A DNA stretch of 64,000 bases from Streptomyces xanthophaeus. Lineage in GTDB: Bacteria; Actinomycetota; Actinomycetes; Streptomycetales; Streptomycetaceae. The notes below the pieces were generated by a model, which worked only from the letters and a program-made list of their open reading frames with translations, did no database searches and was not told the origin of the DNA. Position numbers and translations under genes: made by a program. Within the stretch, counting starts at the first letter, position 1; each line of letters starts with the position of its first letter. Below are positions 15,717 to 23,807 of the stretch, piece after piece. The DNA lies in the NCBI RefSeq assembly GCF_030440515.1, contig NZ_CP076543.1:6921001-6985000 (forward strand), given 5' to 3'.

Positions 15717-15822
15717 GCGCGCTCCGGACGATCAGCTCGTGGGCGGCGGTCCGTGCATCCAGCCGGACCGTGCCCCCGGAAGTACTCCGGGAGCACCCGC
15801 GACACCCGATCGGAGCAACTCC

Positions 15823-17394
15823 ATGACGGACGCACAAGGACCCTCGGCCCCGGGTACACGATGCCTGGTCACCGGAGCCACCGGCTACATCGGCGGCCGG
15901 CTCGTCCCCGAGCTCATCGCCGCGGGCCACCCGGTGCGCTGCCTCGCCCGCACCCCGGAGAAACTGCGCGACCACCCCTGGGCCGGCCAGGCGGAGATCG
16001 TCCGCGGCGACGTCACCGACGCCGCGTCGCTCGCCCCCGCCCTGCGGGGCGTGGACGTCGCCTACTACCTCGTGCACGCCCTCGGCACCGGGCGCGGCTT
16101 CGAGGACACCGACCGCCTCGCCGCACGGAACTTCGCCGAGCAGGCCCGCGCCGCCGGCGTCCGCCGCATCGTCTACCTGGGCGGACTCACCCCGAGCGGG
16201 GTTCCCGACCGGGACCTCTCGCCCCATCTGCGCTCCCGCGCCGAGGTCGGGCGCATCCTCCTGGACTCCGGGGTCCCCACCACGGTGCTGCGCGCCGCCG
16301 TCATCATCGGCTCCGGCTCGGCCTCCTTCGAGATGCTCCGCTACCTGACCGAGCGGCTGCCCGTGATGGTCACCCCCAGCTGGGTGCGCACCCGTATCCA
16401 GCCCATCGCCGTCCGCGACGTCCTGCGCTACCTGGTCGGCAGTGCCCGCATGCCCGCCGACGTCAGCCGCGCCTTCGACATCGGCGGCCCCGACGTCCTC
16501 ACCTACCTCGACATGATGCGCCGCTACGCCCGGGTCGACGGGCTGCCCCAGCGGCTCATCCTGCCCGTACCGGTCCTCACCCCGCGGCTCTCCAGCCACT
16601 GGGTCGGCCTGGTCACCCCGGTGCCCCGCGCCATCGCCCGCCCCCTCGCGGAGTCCCTCAAGTACGAGGTCGTCTGCGACGAGCACGACATCGCCGCCTG
16701 GGTGCCCGACCCGCCCGGCACCCCCCTCGACTTCGATACGGCCCTCACCTACGCCCTCCAGAAGGTCCGCGACGCCCAGGTCCTCACCCGCTGGTCCTCC
16801 GCCTCCGTGCCCGGCGCGCCGAGCGACCCGCTGCCCACCGACCCCGACTGGGCCGGCGGCAGCCTCTACTCCGATGTACGCGAACGCACCGTCGAAGCCT
16901 CACCGCAGGCCCTGTGGCGGGTCGTGGAGGGGATCGGCGGGGAGAACGGCTGGTACTCCTTCCCGCTCGCCTGGGCCGTCCGCGGCTGGCTCGACCGGCT
17001 CGTCGGGGGCGTCGGACTGCGCCGGGGCCGCCGGGACGCCGCACACCTGCGGGTCGGCGACTCCCTGGACTTCTGGCGGGTCGAGGAGATCGAACGCGGC
17101 CGGCTGCTCAGGCTCCGCGCCGAGATGCGGCTGCCCGGCCTCGCCTGGCTGGAGATGTACGCCGAGCAGGACGGGGACGGCCGCACCCGGTACCGGCAGC
17201 GGGCGCTCTTCCACCCGCGCGGCCTGGCCGGGCACCTGTACTGGTGGAGCGTCTCGCCGTTCCACGCCGTGGTCTTCGGGGGCATGGCCCGCAACATCGC
17301 GCGCACGGCGGAGGCGGGTGAGGAGCGCGACCCGGCGGCATCCGCCGGATCCCCCGCGTCCGCTGCATCCGCCGCGGCCGCCCGCGCCGAATGA
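15823..17394 (+). CDS. NAD(P)-binding SDR with DUF2867 domain
   Basis: The 523-residue protein has an N-terminal atypical SDR domain (CLVTGATGYIGGRLVPEL at residues 14-31, DVAYYLVHALG, RIVYLGGLTP) and a C-terminal DUF2867 region of the SRPBCC-like type from about residue 370 (WYSFPLAWAVRGWLDRLVGG). This fusion is common in actinobacteria and often lies beside photolyase genes; no reaction has been established. The ATG at 15823 follows GGAG at 15812-15815. The C-terminus is a low-complexity Ala/Ser tail. It precedes the photolyase by 76 bp on the same strand and is probably cotranscribed with it. Confidence 0.85.
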   Translation: MTDAQGPSAPGTRCLVTGATGYIGGRLVPELIAAGHPVRCLARTPEKLRDHPWAGQAEIVRGDVTDAASLAPALRGVDVAYYLVHALGTGRGFEDTDRLAARNFAEQARAAGVRRIVYLGGLTPSGVPDRDLSPHLRSRAEVGRILLDSGVPTTVLRAAVIIGSGSASFEMLRYLTERLPVMVTPSWVRTRIQPIAVRDVLRYLVGSARMPADVSRAFDIGGPDVLTYLDMMRRYARVDGLPQRLILPVPVLTPRLSSHWVGLVTPVPRAIARPLAESLKYEVVCDEHDIAAWVPDPPGTPLDFDTALTYALQKVRDAQVLTRWSSASVPGAPSDPLPTDPDWAGGSLYSDVRERTVEASPQALWRVVEGIGGENGWYSFPLAWAVRGWLDRLVGGVGLRRGRRDAAHLRVGDSLDFWRVEEIERGRLLRLRAEMRLPGLAWLEMYAEQDGDGRTRYRQRALFHPRGLAGHLYWWSVSPFHAVVFGGMARNIARTAEAGEERDPAASAGSPASAASAAAARAE

Positions 17395-17470
17395 CGGGCA
17401 AGGCCAGCCCAGCGACCACCGCGCGGCACCTCCAGCGTCCGCCCGGTGGCCCGATGCCAGGAGCACCACC

Positions 17471-18850
17471 ATGAACGTCTCGGTCGTCCTGTTCACCTCG
17501 GACCTCCGCGTCCACGACCATCCGCCGCTGCGCGCCGCGCTGGGCCAGGGGAACGAGACCGTTCCGCTCTTCGTCAGGGACCCGGCGGTGGACCGGGCCG
17601 GCTTCGCGGCGCCCAACCGGCTCGCCTTCCTCGCGGACTGCCTGGCCGGACTCGACTCCGGGCTGCGCGAGCGCGGCGGCCGCCTCGTGGTGCGCTCGGG
17701 GGACCCCGTCGCCGAGGTGTGCGCCGTCGTACGGCAGGCCGACGCCGACGAGGTGCACATGGCGGCCGGGTGCAGCGCCTTCGCCCTGCACCGCGAGCAG
17801 CGGCTGCGCAGCGCCCTGGAGGCCGACGGGCGGCGCCTGTACGTCCACGACGGCGTGGTCACCGCCCTGCCCGCCGGCGCCGTGACCCCGAGCGGATCCG
17901 ATCACTTCGCCGTCTTCACCCCGTACTTCAGGCGCTGGTCGGGCGAACGGCTGCGCGAGCCGCTCGCGCCGCCGCAGGAGGTCCGGGTGCCCGGCGCCAT
18001 CCGCTCCGAGGCGCTCCCGGCCCGCGCTGCGGTCGCGTCCGTCTCGGCGGGCCTGGCCACCGGGGGTGAGCGCGAGGGCAGGCAGCGGCTCACGGACTGG
18101 CTGGGGGAGTACGCCGACGGGTACGAGGAAGGCCACGACGACCTCCCCGGCGACGCCACCTCCCGCCTCTCCCCGTACATCCACTTCGGCGCGGTCTCGG
18201 CGGCCGAGGCCGTGCACCGGGCGCGGTCCCGGGGGCGGGCGGGCGCCGAGGCCTTCGTACGGCAGCTCTGCTGGCGCGACTTCCAGTACCAGCTCCTCGC
18301 CGCCCGCCCCGGCGCCGCCGCCCGGGACTACCGCACCCGGGCCGACCGCTGGCGGCGCGGCAAGGCGGCCGAGGCCGACCTGCTGGCCTGGAAGGAGGGC
18401 CGCACCGGCTACCCCGTGGTGGACGCGGCCATGCGGCAACTCGCCCACGAGGGCTGGATGCCGGGCCGGGGCCGGCTGCTCGCCGCGTCCTTCCTCACCA
18501 AGACGCTCTACATCGACTGGCGCGCCGGAGCCCGCCACTTCCTCGACCTGCTGGTCGACGGTGACGTGGCCAACAACCAGCTCAACTGGCAGTGGGTGGC
18601 CGGTACCGGCACCGACAGCCGCCCCAACCGGGTGCTCAACCCGGTGATCCAGGGCAAGCGGTACGACCCCGACGGCGCGTACGTGAGGCGCTGGGTCCCG
18701 GAACTCGCCGGGCTGCCGGGCTCTTCGGTCCACGAGCCCTGGCGGCTGGCCGGCCTGGAACGGGCCCGGTTCGACTACCCGGACCCCCTGGTCGGGCTCC
18801 CGGAGGGGCTCGCCCGCTTCCGGCGGGCCCGCGGGAAGGACGGCCCGTGA
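17471..18850 (+). CDS. phr: Deoxyribodipyrimidine photolyase
   Basis: The 459-residue product is a class I cryptochrome/photolyase family enzyme that splits pyrimidine dimers in DNA with blue light. The N-terminal antenna domain starts VVLFTSDLRVHDHPPL. The FAD domain contains DATSRLSPYIHFGAVS, LCWRDFQYQLL, GYPVVDAAMRQL and the catalytic NNQLNWQWVAGTGTDSRPNR stretch. AGGAG lies at 17459-17463, just before the ATG. It sits in a light-response neighbourhood with LitR and LitS-type regulators. An unusual 16-bp tandem repeat starts at its stop codon. Confidence 0.94.
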   Translation: MNVSVVLFTSDLRVHDHPPLRAALGQGNETVPLFVRDPAVDRAGFAAPNRLAFLADCLAGLDSGLRERGGRLVVRSGDPVAEVCAVVRQADADEVHMAAGCSAFALHREQRLRSALEADGRRLYVHDGVVTALPAGAVTPSGSDHFAVFTPYFRRWSGERLREPLAPPQEVRVPGAIRSEALPARAAVASVSAGLATGGEREGRQRLTDWLGEYADGYEEGHDDLPGDATSRLSPYIHFGAVSAAEAVHRARSRGRAGAEAFVRQLCWRDFQYQLLAARPGAAARDYRTRADRWRRGKAAEADLLAWKEGRTGYPVVDAAMRQLAHEGWMPGRGRLLAASFLTKTLYIDWRAGARHFLDLLVDGDVANNQLNWQWVAGTGTDSRPNRVLNPVIQGKRYDPDGAYVRRWVPELAGLPGSSVHEPWRLAGLERARFDYPDPLVGLPEGLARFRRARGKDGP

Positions 18851-18914
18851 CGAGGACGGCCTGTGACGAGGACGGCCCGTGACAACGGCGGTCCGTGACA
18901 AGAGCGGCTCGTGA
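18845..18914 (+). repeat. Degenerate 16-bp tandem repeat at photolyase stop
   Basis: Units begin at 18845, 18861, 18877, 18893 and 18909 (the last partial), each starting CCGTGA or a one-base variant. Because 16 is not a multiple of three, successive TGA triplets (18848, 18864, 18880, 18896, 18912) fall in all three frames. The first of them is the photolyase stop codon. Confidence 0.75.
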
Positions 18915-18959
18915 TCCCACCGGCTGTCGGCGGTCACCGCCGGGTGCCAGACTGGACGG

Positions 18960-19898
18960 GTGTTCGCAAGACGCCCGGTCCGGGCACGTCGCGTGTCCGC
19001 CGCCGCTGTCACCCTCGCCGTCTCGCTCGCGCTGTGCGCGGGGGCGGCGCCCGCGCCGGCCGGGGACGACGGGGACGGTCCGGCCCGCCCGGTGGACATC
19101 GGCGGCGGCCGCCGCATTCTGCTGGACTGCCGCGGATCCGGGTCCCCGACGGTCGTGCTCGTGTCCGGTGCCGGGGGTGCGTCGGACGAGTGGACGCACA
19201 TCGCCGACGCCGGGCGTCCGGAGGCCGGCCTGAAGCCCGATCCGTCGGCGGTGCTCCCGCAGGCCGCCCGGTTCACGCGGGTGTGCGCCTACGACCGTCC
19301 CGGCACGACCCGGCTGGACGGTACGCCGAACGGCTCGACGCCGGTCACCCAGCCCACCACGGCGGCAGCGGGCGTCAGGGACCTGCGGGCGGCGCTCGCC
19401 GCGGCCGGTGAGCACCCGCCGTACGTACTGGTCGGCGCCTCGTGGGGAGCGATGATCGCCTCGCTGTTCGCGCGGGCCGAACCGGCACGGGCCGCCGGGG
19501 TGGTGACCGTCGACGGCGCCTCCCCGTTCCTGAAGGACACCCTGACACCGGCCCAGTGGTCGGCGTGGATGGACAAGATCCGGGCCACGGACCCCGGGAA
19601 GGGCCTCGAAAAGCCCGATTACCCCGCCGCCGTACGGGAGCTGCGCGGGGCACCGGCCCTGCGGCGTGGCCTGCCCGCCGTCGTGCTCACCTCCGACCGT
19701 CCGTGGGACCTCTCGGTCGGAGGCGGATCGACCTGGCCGGCCTGGCTGGCCGCCCAGCGGCGCCTGGCCGAGGACCTGCGGGCCCGGCACGTCACCGACA
19801 CCGACAGCGGCCACGGCATCGCCGTCGAGCAGCCGCGGCTCGTCGTGCGGGCGATCCGCGACGTGGTCGGGCAGGCCCGTGCCGGTCAGGAGCGCTGA
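18960..19898 (+). CDS. Secreted alpha/beta hydrolase
   Basis: The 312-residue protein starts at GTG 18960. It has an arginine-rich n-region and a hydrophobic core ending in AGAAPAPAG, so export is likely. The hydrolase domain shows VVLVSGAGGASDEW (oxyanion-hole strand), the nucleophile elbow GASWGA with Ser near 164, and a late His in TDSGHGIAVEQP. This is consistent with a Ser-Asp-His esterase, lipase or peptidase of unknown substrate. Its 3' end overlaps the convergent LitR-like gene by 13 bases. Confidence 0.85.
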   Translation: MFARRPVRARRVSAAAVTLAVSLALCAGAAPAPAGDDGDGPARPVDIGGGRRILLDCRGSGSPTVVLVSGAGGASDEWTHIADAGRPEAGLKPDPSAVLPQAARFTRVCAYDRPGTTRLDGTPNGSTPVTQPTTAAAGVRDLRAALAAAGEHPPYVLVGASWGAMIASLFARAEPARAAGVVTVDGASPFLKDTLTPAQWSAWMDKIRATDPGKGLEKPDYPAAVRELRGAPALRRGLPAVVLTSDRPWDLSVGGGSTWPAWLAAQRRLAEDLRARHVTDTDSGHGIAVEQPRLVVRAIRDVVGQARAGQER

Positions 19899-20944
19899 GC
19901 GGCCGCACCGCCTCCTCCCGCAGCGGTCGTCGCCGCCTCGCACAGCCCCCGCAGCAGGCCCAGCGCCTCCCGCAGCCCGCCGGGGCGCAGCATGCCCTGG
20001 GCGGGCACGGGTCCGGCCCAGCCGGGACCCGCCAGGAGGACCGTGGTCCGGGCCCGGGCGCCCTTGACCCCCCAGGTGGTGTCGGCGACGTGCCGGGCCA
20101 GGGCGTGGTGCGCGGTGGAACGGGCCTGGGCCCACAGCACGACCGCGACCGGCCCGGTCCGGCGCACGGCCTGGTCGAGCGCCTCGGGCGGCACCGCCGC
20201 CCCGAACATCCGGGCGGGCAGGCCCAGTTCGGCGAGACCGGCGGCGAGCGCCTCCAGCGGGAGCGTGTGCTGCTCGCCCGGTACGCACGCCAGCAGGATC
20301 GGGGGAGCGCTCGCCCGGGGCCCGGACAGCGCTCCGATGCTCACGCGGCGCAGCGCGGTCGAGACGTGCCAGGAGAGCAGGTGCTCGACCTCGACGTACT
20401 GGTCGCCCGAGGTCTCCCACTTGCGCCCCACGGCGTGCAGGGTCGGCACCATCACCTCCTCCCACGTGGTGACCAGGCCGTATTCGCCGATCAGGGAGCC
20501 GAGCATCTCGTCCATGGTCGGTGAATCGAGGCGGACGGCGGCCCGGCCGAGCCCCCGGCACTCCTGGCGCACGTCGCCGAGCGGCAGGCCGTTGCCCGAT
20601 CCCGGCTGACGGGCCGGTGCGGCGGGGGCGGAGGCGGGCGCGGCGGACGCCGGCCCGGCGGGCGCCGGCCCGGACCGAGCGGCGCGCGCCGCCTCCGCGG
20701 GCGGCACCCCCGACGCGGTCAGGCGGCACATCTCCTGCAGGACGGCGATGTCCGCGGAGGTCCACCGCCGGTGCCTGCCGTCCTCGCGGGCGGCCGGCCC
20801 GATGCCGTACCGCCGGTCCCAGGAGCGCAGTGTCGTCGGCGCGACCCCCAGCCGTCGTGCCACGGCTCCGGTGGTGACACCGTGCGCGGGCTCGGCGGCC
20901 TCGGCCGGCCCGGCGGCCTCGCCGGGCTGTGCGGGCTCGTTCAT
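19886..20944 (-). CDS. litR: LitR/CarH-type MerR regulator with B12-binding domain
   Basis: The 352-residue protein begins with a MerR HTH (TTGAVARRLGVAPTTLRSWDRRYGIGP, residues 24-50; RHRRWTSADI). A Pro/Ala-rich linker follows, and then a cobalamin-binding region. The four-helix part contains WEEVMVPTLHAVGRKWE (Trp161) and VEVEHLLSWH. The Rossmann part opens VPGEQHTLP, giving Glu224-x-His226 as candidate cobalt ligand, though the usual third position Gly is Pro229. CarH/LitR proteins repress in the dark with adenosylcobalamin and release DNA in light. It diverges from an ECF sigma gene, the arrangement of the LitR-LitS pair of Streptomyces. Start ATG 20944. Confidence 0.85.
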   Translation of the reverse strand: MNEPAQPGEAAGPAEAAEPAHGVTTGAVARRLGVAPTTLRSWDRRYGIGPAAREDGRHRRWTSADIAVLQEMCRLTASGVPPAEAARAARSGPAPAGPASAAPASAPAAPARQPGSGNGLPLGDVRQECRGLGRAAVRLDSPTMDEMLGSLIGEYGLVTTWEEVMVPTLHAVGRKWETSGDQYVEVEHLLSWHVSTALRRVSIGALSGPRASAPPILLACVPGEQHTLPLEALAAGLAELGLPARMFGAAVPPEALDQAVRRTGPVAVVLWAQARSTAHHALARHVADTTWGVKGARARTTVLLAGPGWAGPVPAQGMLRPGGLREALGLLRGLCEAATTAAGGGGAAAQRS

Positions 20945-21043
20945 GCATCCATCATGCGACGCACAACCGATGCGAGTGGAATCGAGGCGTCGGCGGGTCG
21001 GAATCTGGACGGGAACCGGTCCCGGTCCCGAGGAGCAGTCGCC

Positions 21044-21784
21044 ATGAGCGCACAGAGCGTCACCGTCCGGCCGTCCCCCGCGACCGCGGCCCGGGAGCAG
21101 CTCCTCGACCACGAGGTCGCCGAGGGTTTCGTACGCGGCGACGAGCGGTGCCTGAGCGCCGCGTACCGGCGCTGGGGCGGGCTCGTCCTCACCCTGGCGG
21201 CCCGCACCCTCGGCGATTCCAGGGAGGCCGAGGACGTCAGCCAGCAGGTCTTCCTGGCCGCCTGGCAGGGTCGCGCCAACTACCGGCCCGAGCGCGGGCC
21301 GTTCCCCGGCTGGCTGGTCGGCATCACCCGGCGGAAGATCGCCGACGCGCTCACGGCCCGTACCCGCCGGCTCGACCTGGTCGCCGCGGCCGGCGCCGCC
21401 CTGCCGCCCGGGGGCGGGCCGGCGGCGGGCCCGGAAACCGTCCTGGACCGGCTCCTCGTCACCGGCGAACTGGCGAAACTGCCCCGCGCGCAGCGGGAGG
21501 TGCTGGCCATGGCCTTCTACGCGGACCTGACCCAGGCCCAGATCGCCGAGCGCACCGGACTGCCGCTCGGCACCGTCAAGAGCCACGCCCGCCGGGGGCT
21601 GCACCGGATGCGCCACTGCCTCGGCGGCGAGGCCCGTGGTGGCGGCGGCGCCGGTGGAGGCGGTGGAGCCGGCCGGTCCCCGGCAGCCGTCGAAACAAGA
21701 TCCCATCCGCCGGCCGTCCGGCACCGAAGTACCCGTGAAACGCCCGGCACCGGCCGTGCGGGGCAGGCGAGCGCGAGGGGTTGA
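21044..21784 (+). CDS. litS: ECF sigma factor, LitS-like
   Basis: The 246-residue protein has ECF region 2 (RCLSAAYRRWGGLVLTLAAR, AEDVSQQVFLAAWQG, FPGWLVGITRRKIADAL) and region 4 (LPRAQREVLAMAFYADLTQ, GLPLGTVKSHARRGL). It then carries a Gly-rich and basic tail of about 50 residues that is not part of the fold. AGGAG at 21031-21035 precedes the ATG at 21044. It is divergent from the LitR-type regulator, whose light-dependent release should induce it. It heads the operon of membrane-lipid modification genes that follows by only a few bases. The symbol is assigned by context and could be replaced if its regulon proves different. Confidence 0.82.
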   Translation: MSAQSVTVRPSPATAAREQLLDHEVAEGFVRGDERCLSAAYRRWGGLVLTLAARTLGDSREAEDVSQQVFLAAWQGRANYRPERGPFPGWLVGITRRKIADALTARTRRLDLVAAAGAALPPGGGPAAGPETVLDRLLVTGELAKLPRAQREVLAMAFYADLTQAQIAERTGLPLGTVKSHARRGLHRMRHCLGGEARGGGGAGGGGGAGRSPAAVETRSHPPAVRHRSTRETPGTGRAGQASARG

Positions 21785-21789
21785 GTGAC

Positions 21790-23046
21790 GTGGACCGGAG
21801 GAGAGTCGCTGTGGTGGGCGGGGGCGTGGCCGGGCTGACGGCCGCCCACATCCTGCAACGCACGTACGACGTGGTGCTGTACGAGGCGGACGACCGCCTC
21901 GGAGGCCACGCCCACACCCATGAACTGCCCACCGAGGACGCGGGAACGGTCCACGTGGACAGCGGATTCATCGTGCACAACGAGCGCACCTACCCGCACC
22001 TGCTGCGGCTGTTCCGCGAACTCGGCGTCACCACCCAGGAATCCGAGATGAGCATGTCCGTACGGTGCGACGGCTGCGGCCTGGAGTACGCGGGCGCCCG
22101 GGGCGCGGCCGGCCTGCTCGGCGGAGGCAACCTGCTGCGCGGCCGCCACCTGCGCATGCTCACCGAGGTCCCGCGCTTCCACCGGGCCGCCCGGCAGCTG
22201 CTCGCCGCCCCCGACACCGGGCAGACCCTGGGGGAGTTCCTCGACCGGCGCGGCTTCTCCCGTTATTTCGTCGGCCACTTCGCCATCCCGCTCGTCGCGG
22301 CCGTCTGGTCGTGCGCACCGGACACCGCCCTCCAGTACCCCGCCCGGTACCTCTTCCGCTTCCTGGCCCACCACGGACTGCTGTCCGTCAAGGGATCCCC
22401 GCAGTGGCGTACGGTCACGGGCGGTTCGGCGAGCTACGTGGCCAAGGCCGCCAAGCACCTGACCTCCGTCCGCACCTCGACCCCGGTCCGGGCCGTCGTG
22501 CGCGCCGCCGACCACGCGCGCGTGCTCACCCCGGACGGCGACTCGACCCCGTACGCGGCCGTGGTCGTCGCCGTCCACCCCGACCAGGCGCTGCGCCTGC
22601 TGGCCGATCCGACCGAGGACGAGATCCGGGTCCTCGGCGCGTTCACGTACTCCCGCAACCCCACCGTGCTGCACCGCGACACCTCGCTGCTGCCCCGCTC
22701 CGCGCACGCGCGCGCCTCCTGGAACTACTGGCTCCCGTCCTGCTCGGCCCGGCCCGAGACCGTCCAGGTCAGCTACGACATGAACCGGCTCCAGCGGCTG
22801 CCCACCGCCGAGCCGCACATCGTCACCCTCAACGCCCGCGGCCGGGTCGACCCCTTCGACGTGATCGCCCGCATGGTGTACGAACACCCCGTCTACACCC
22901 CGCAGTCCGTCGCCGCGCAGCAGGAACTGCCCCGGCTGAACACGTCGGTGACCGCCTTCGCCGGCGCCTACCACGGCTGGGGCTTCCACGAGGACGGCTG
23001 CCTCTCCGGCGTCGCCGCGGCCGAGGCCCTGGGGGTGAGGTGGTGA
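21790..23046 (+). CDS. FAD-dependent amine-oxidase-like oxidoreductase
   Basis: The 418-residue protein opens with a Rossmann FAD motif (VAVVGGGVAGLTAAHIL) and the second dinucleotide motif YEADDRLGGHAHTHEL. HVDSGFIVHNERTYP and GAYHGWGFHEDGC are typical of the subfamily paired with DUF1365 and CFA-type enzymes (Rv0449c in M. tuberculosis; homologues occur in furan-fatty-acid loci). A role in oxidising a methylated fatty acyl chain is inferred. The GTG at 21790 has GAGGGG nine bases upstream; the in-frame TTG at 21781, overlapping the litS stop, is less well placed. Its TGA overlaps the next GTG. Confidence 0.85.
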   Translation: MDRRRVAVVGGGVAGLTAAHILQRTYDVVLYEADDRLGGHAHTHELPTEDAGTVHVDSGFIVHNERTYPHLLRLFRELGVTTQESEMSMSVRCDGCGLEYAGARGAAGLLGGGNLLRGRHLRMLTEVPRFHRAARQLLAAPDTGQTLGEFLDRRGFSRYFVGHFAIPLVAAVWSCAPDTALQYPARYLFRFLAHHGLLSVKGSPQWRTVTGGSASYVAKAAKHLTSVRTSTPVRAVVRAADHARVLTPDGDSTPYAAVVVAVHPDQALRLLADPTEDEIRVLGAFTYSRNPTVLHRDTSLLPRSAHARASWNYWLPSCSARPETVQVSYDMNRLQRLPTAEPHIVTLNARGRVDPFDVIARMVYEHPVYTPQSVAAQQELPRLNTSVTAFAGAYHGWGFHEDGCLSGVAAAEALGVRW

Positions 23047-23807
23047 ACGGAACCTCCGCGGGGCGGGCCGCCCCGGGCCGCGTACCGGCCCTGTACGAGT
23101 GCACGGTGGCCCACGCCCGCACCACCCCCGTCCGCCACGCCTTCCAGCAGCGCACCTACCTGTGGCTCATCGACATCGACGAGCCGCCCCGCATACCCCG
23201 GGCGCTGCGCCCGCTGGCCCGGTTCGACCCCCGGGACCACTTCGGCGGCCGGGCACCCACCCTGCGCGCGGGCCTGGAGGCGCAGCTGGCCGCCCACGGC
23301 GTGAAGAACGCGGACGGGCGCGTCCTGATGCTCGCCCACGCCCGGGTCCTCGGGCACGTCTTCAACCCGCTGACCCTCTACTGGTGCCACGACCGCGCCG
23401 GTACGCCGGTCTGCGTCGTCGCCGAGGTCCACAACACCTACGGCGAGCGCCACTGCTACCTGCTGCGCCCCGGCGCCGACGGACTGACCGACGTCCCCAA
23501 GGACTTCTACGTCTCGCCGTTCTTCGCGGTCGAGGGCTTCTACCGGATGCGGCTGCCCGTCCCCGGCGACCGGCTCGACCTGACCGTGCAACTGCGTCAC
23601 GACGACGGGACCTGCCCGTTCACCGCGACCGTGACGGGCCGCCACCGCCCGGCCGGTGCCCGCGCCCTGCTCGGCGCCGCCCTGCGCCACCCCTTCTCCA
23701 CCGCCCGGGTCTCCGCCGGCATCCGCTTCCACGGCATCCGCCTCTTCCTCCGAGGCCTCCCGGTCCGCCCCCGTCCCGTCCGTCCCACGCAGGAAGGCAC
23801 CCTGTGA
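23043..23807 (+). CDS. DUF1365 protein
   Basis: The 254-residue protein matches DUF1365: LYECTVAHARTTPVRHAFQQRTYLWLIDID at the start, RVLMLAHARVLGHVFNPLTLYWCHD in the middle, and NTYGERHCYLLRP, DFYVSPFFAVEGFYRMRLP. The family has no proven activity but is almost always encoded with the FAD oxidoreductase before it and the methyltransferase after it (Rv0448c in M. tuberculosis). The GTG at 23043 overlaps the previous stop (GTGA), and its own stop overlaps the next GTG, so translation is coupled on both sides. Confidence 0.88.
   Translation: MNGTSAGRAAPGRVPALYECTVAHARTTPVRHAFQQRTYLWLIDIDEPPRIPRALRPLARFDPRDHFGGRAPTLRAGLEAQLAAHGVKNADGRVLMLAHARVLGHVFNPLTLYWCHDRAGTPVCVVAEVHNTYGERHCYLLRPGADGLTDVPKDFYVSPFFAVEGFYRMRLPVPGDRLDLTVQLRHDDGTCPFTATVTGRHRPAGARALLGAALRHPFSTARVSAGIRFHGIRLFLRGLPVRPRPVRPTQEGTL

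Noticed and set aside
15748..15775. Weak SigK-like pair (GCATCC then CCGGAA) upstream of the DUF2867 gene
   Set aside because: Spacing is 15 bases but the -10 differs at two positions and the -35 at one, so I do not claim control by SigK.
20945..20972. GCATCC-N16-CCGATG upstream of litS
   Set aside because: Only partly like the SigK element; it might be a LitS promoter, but no independent consensus is available to me.
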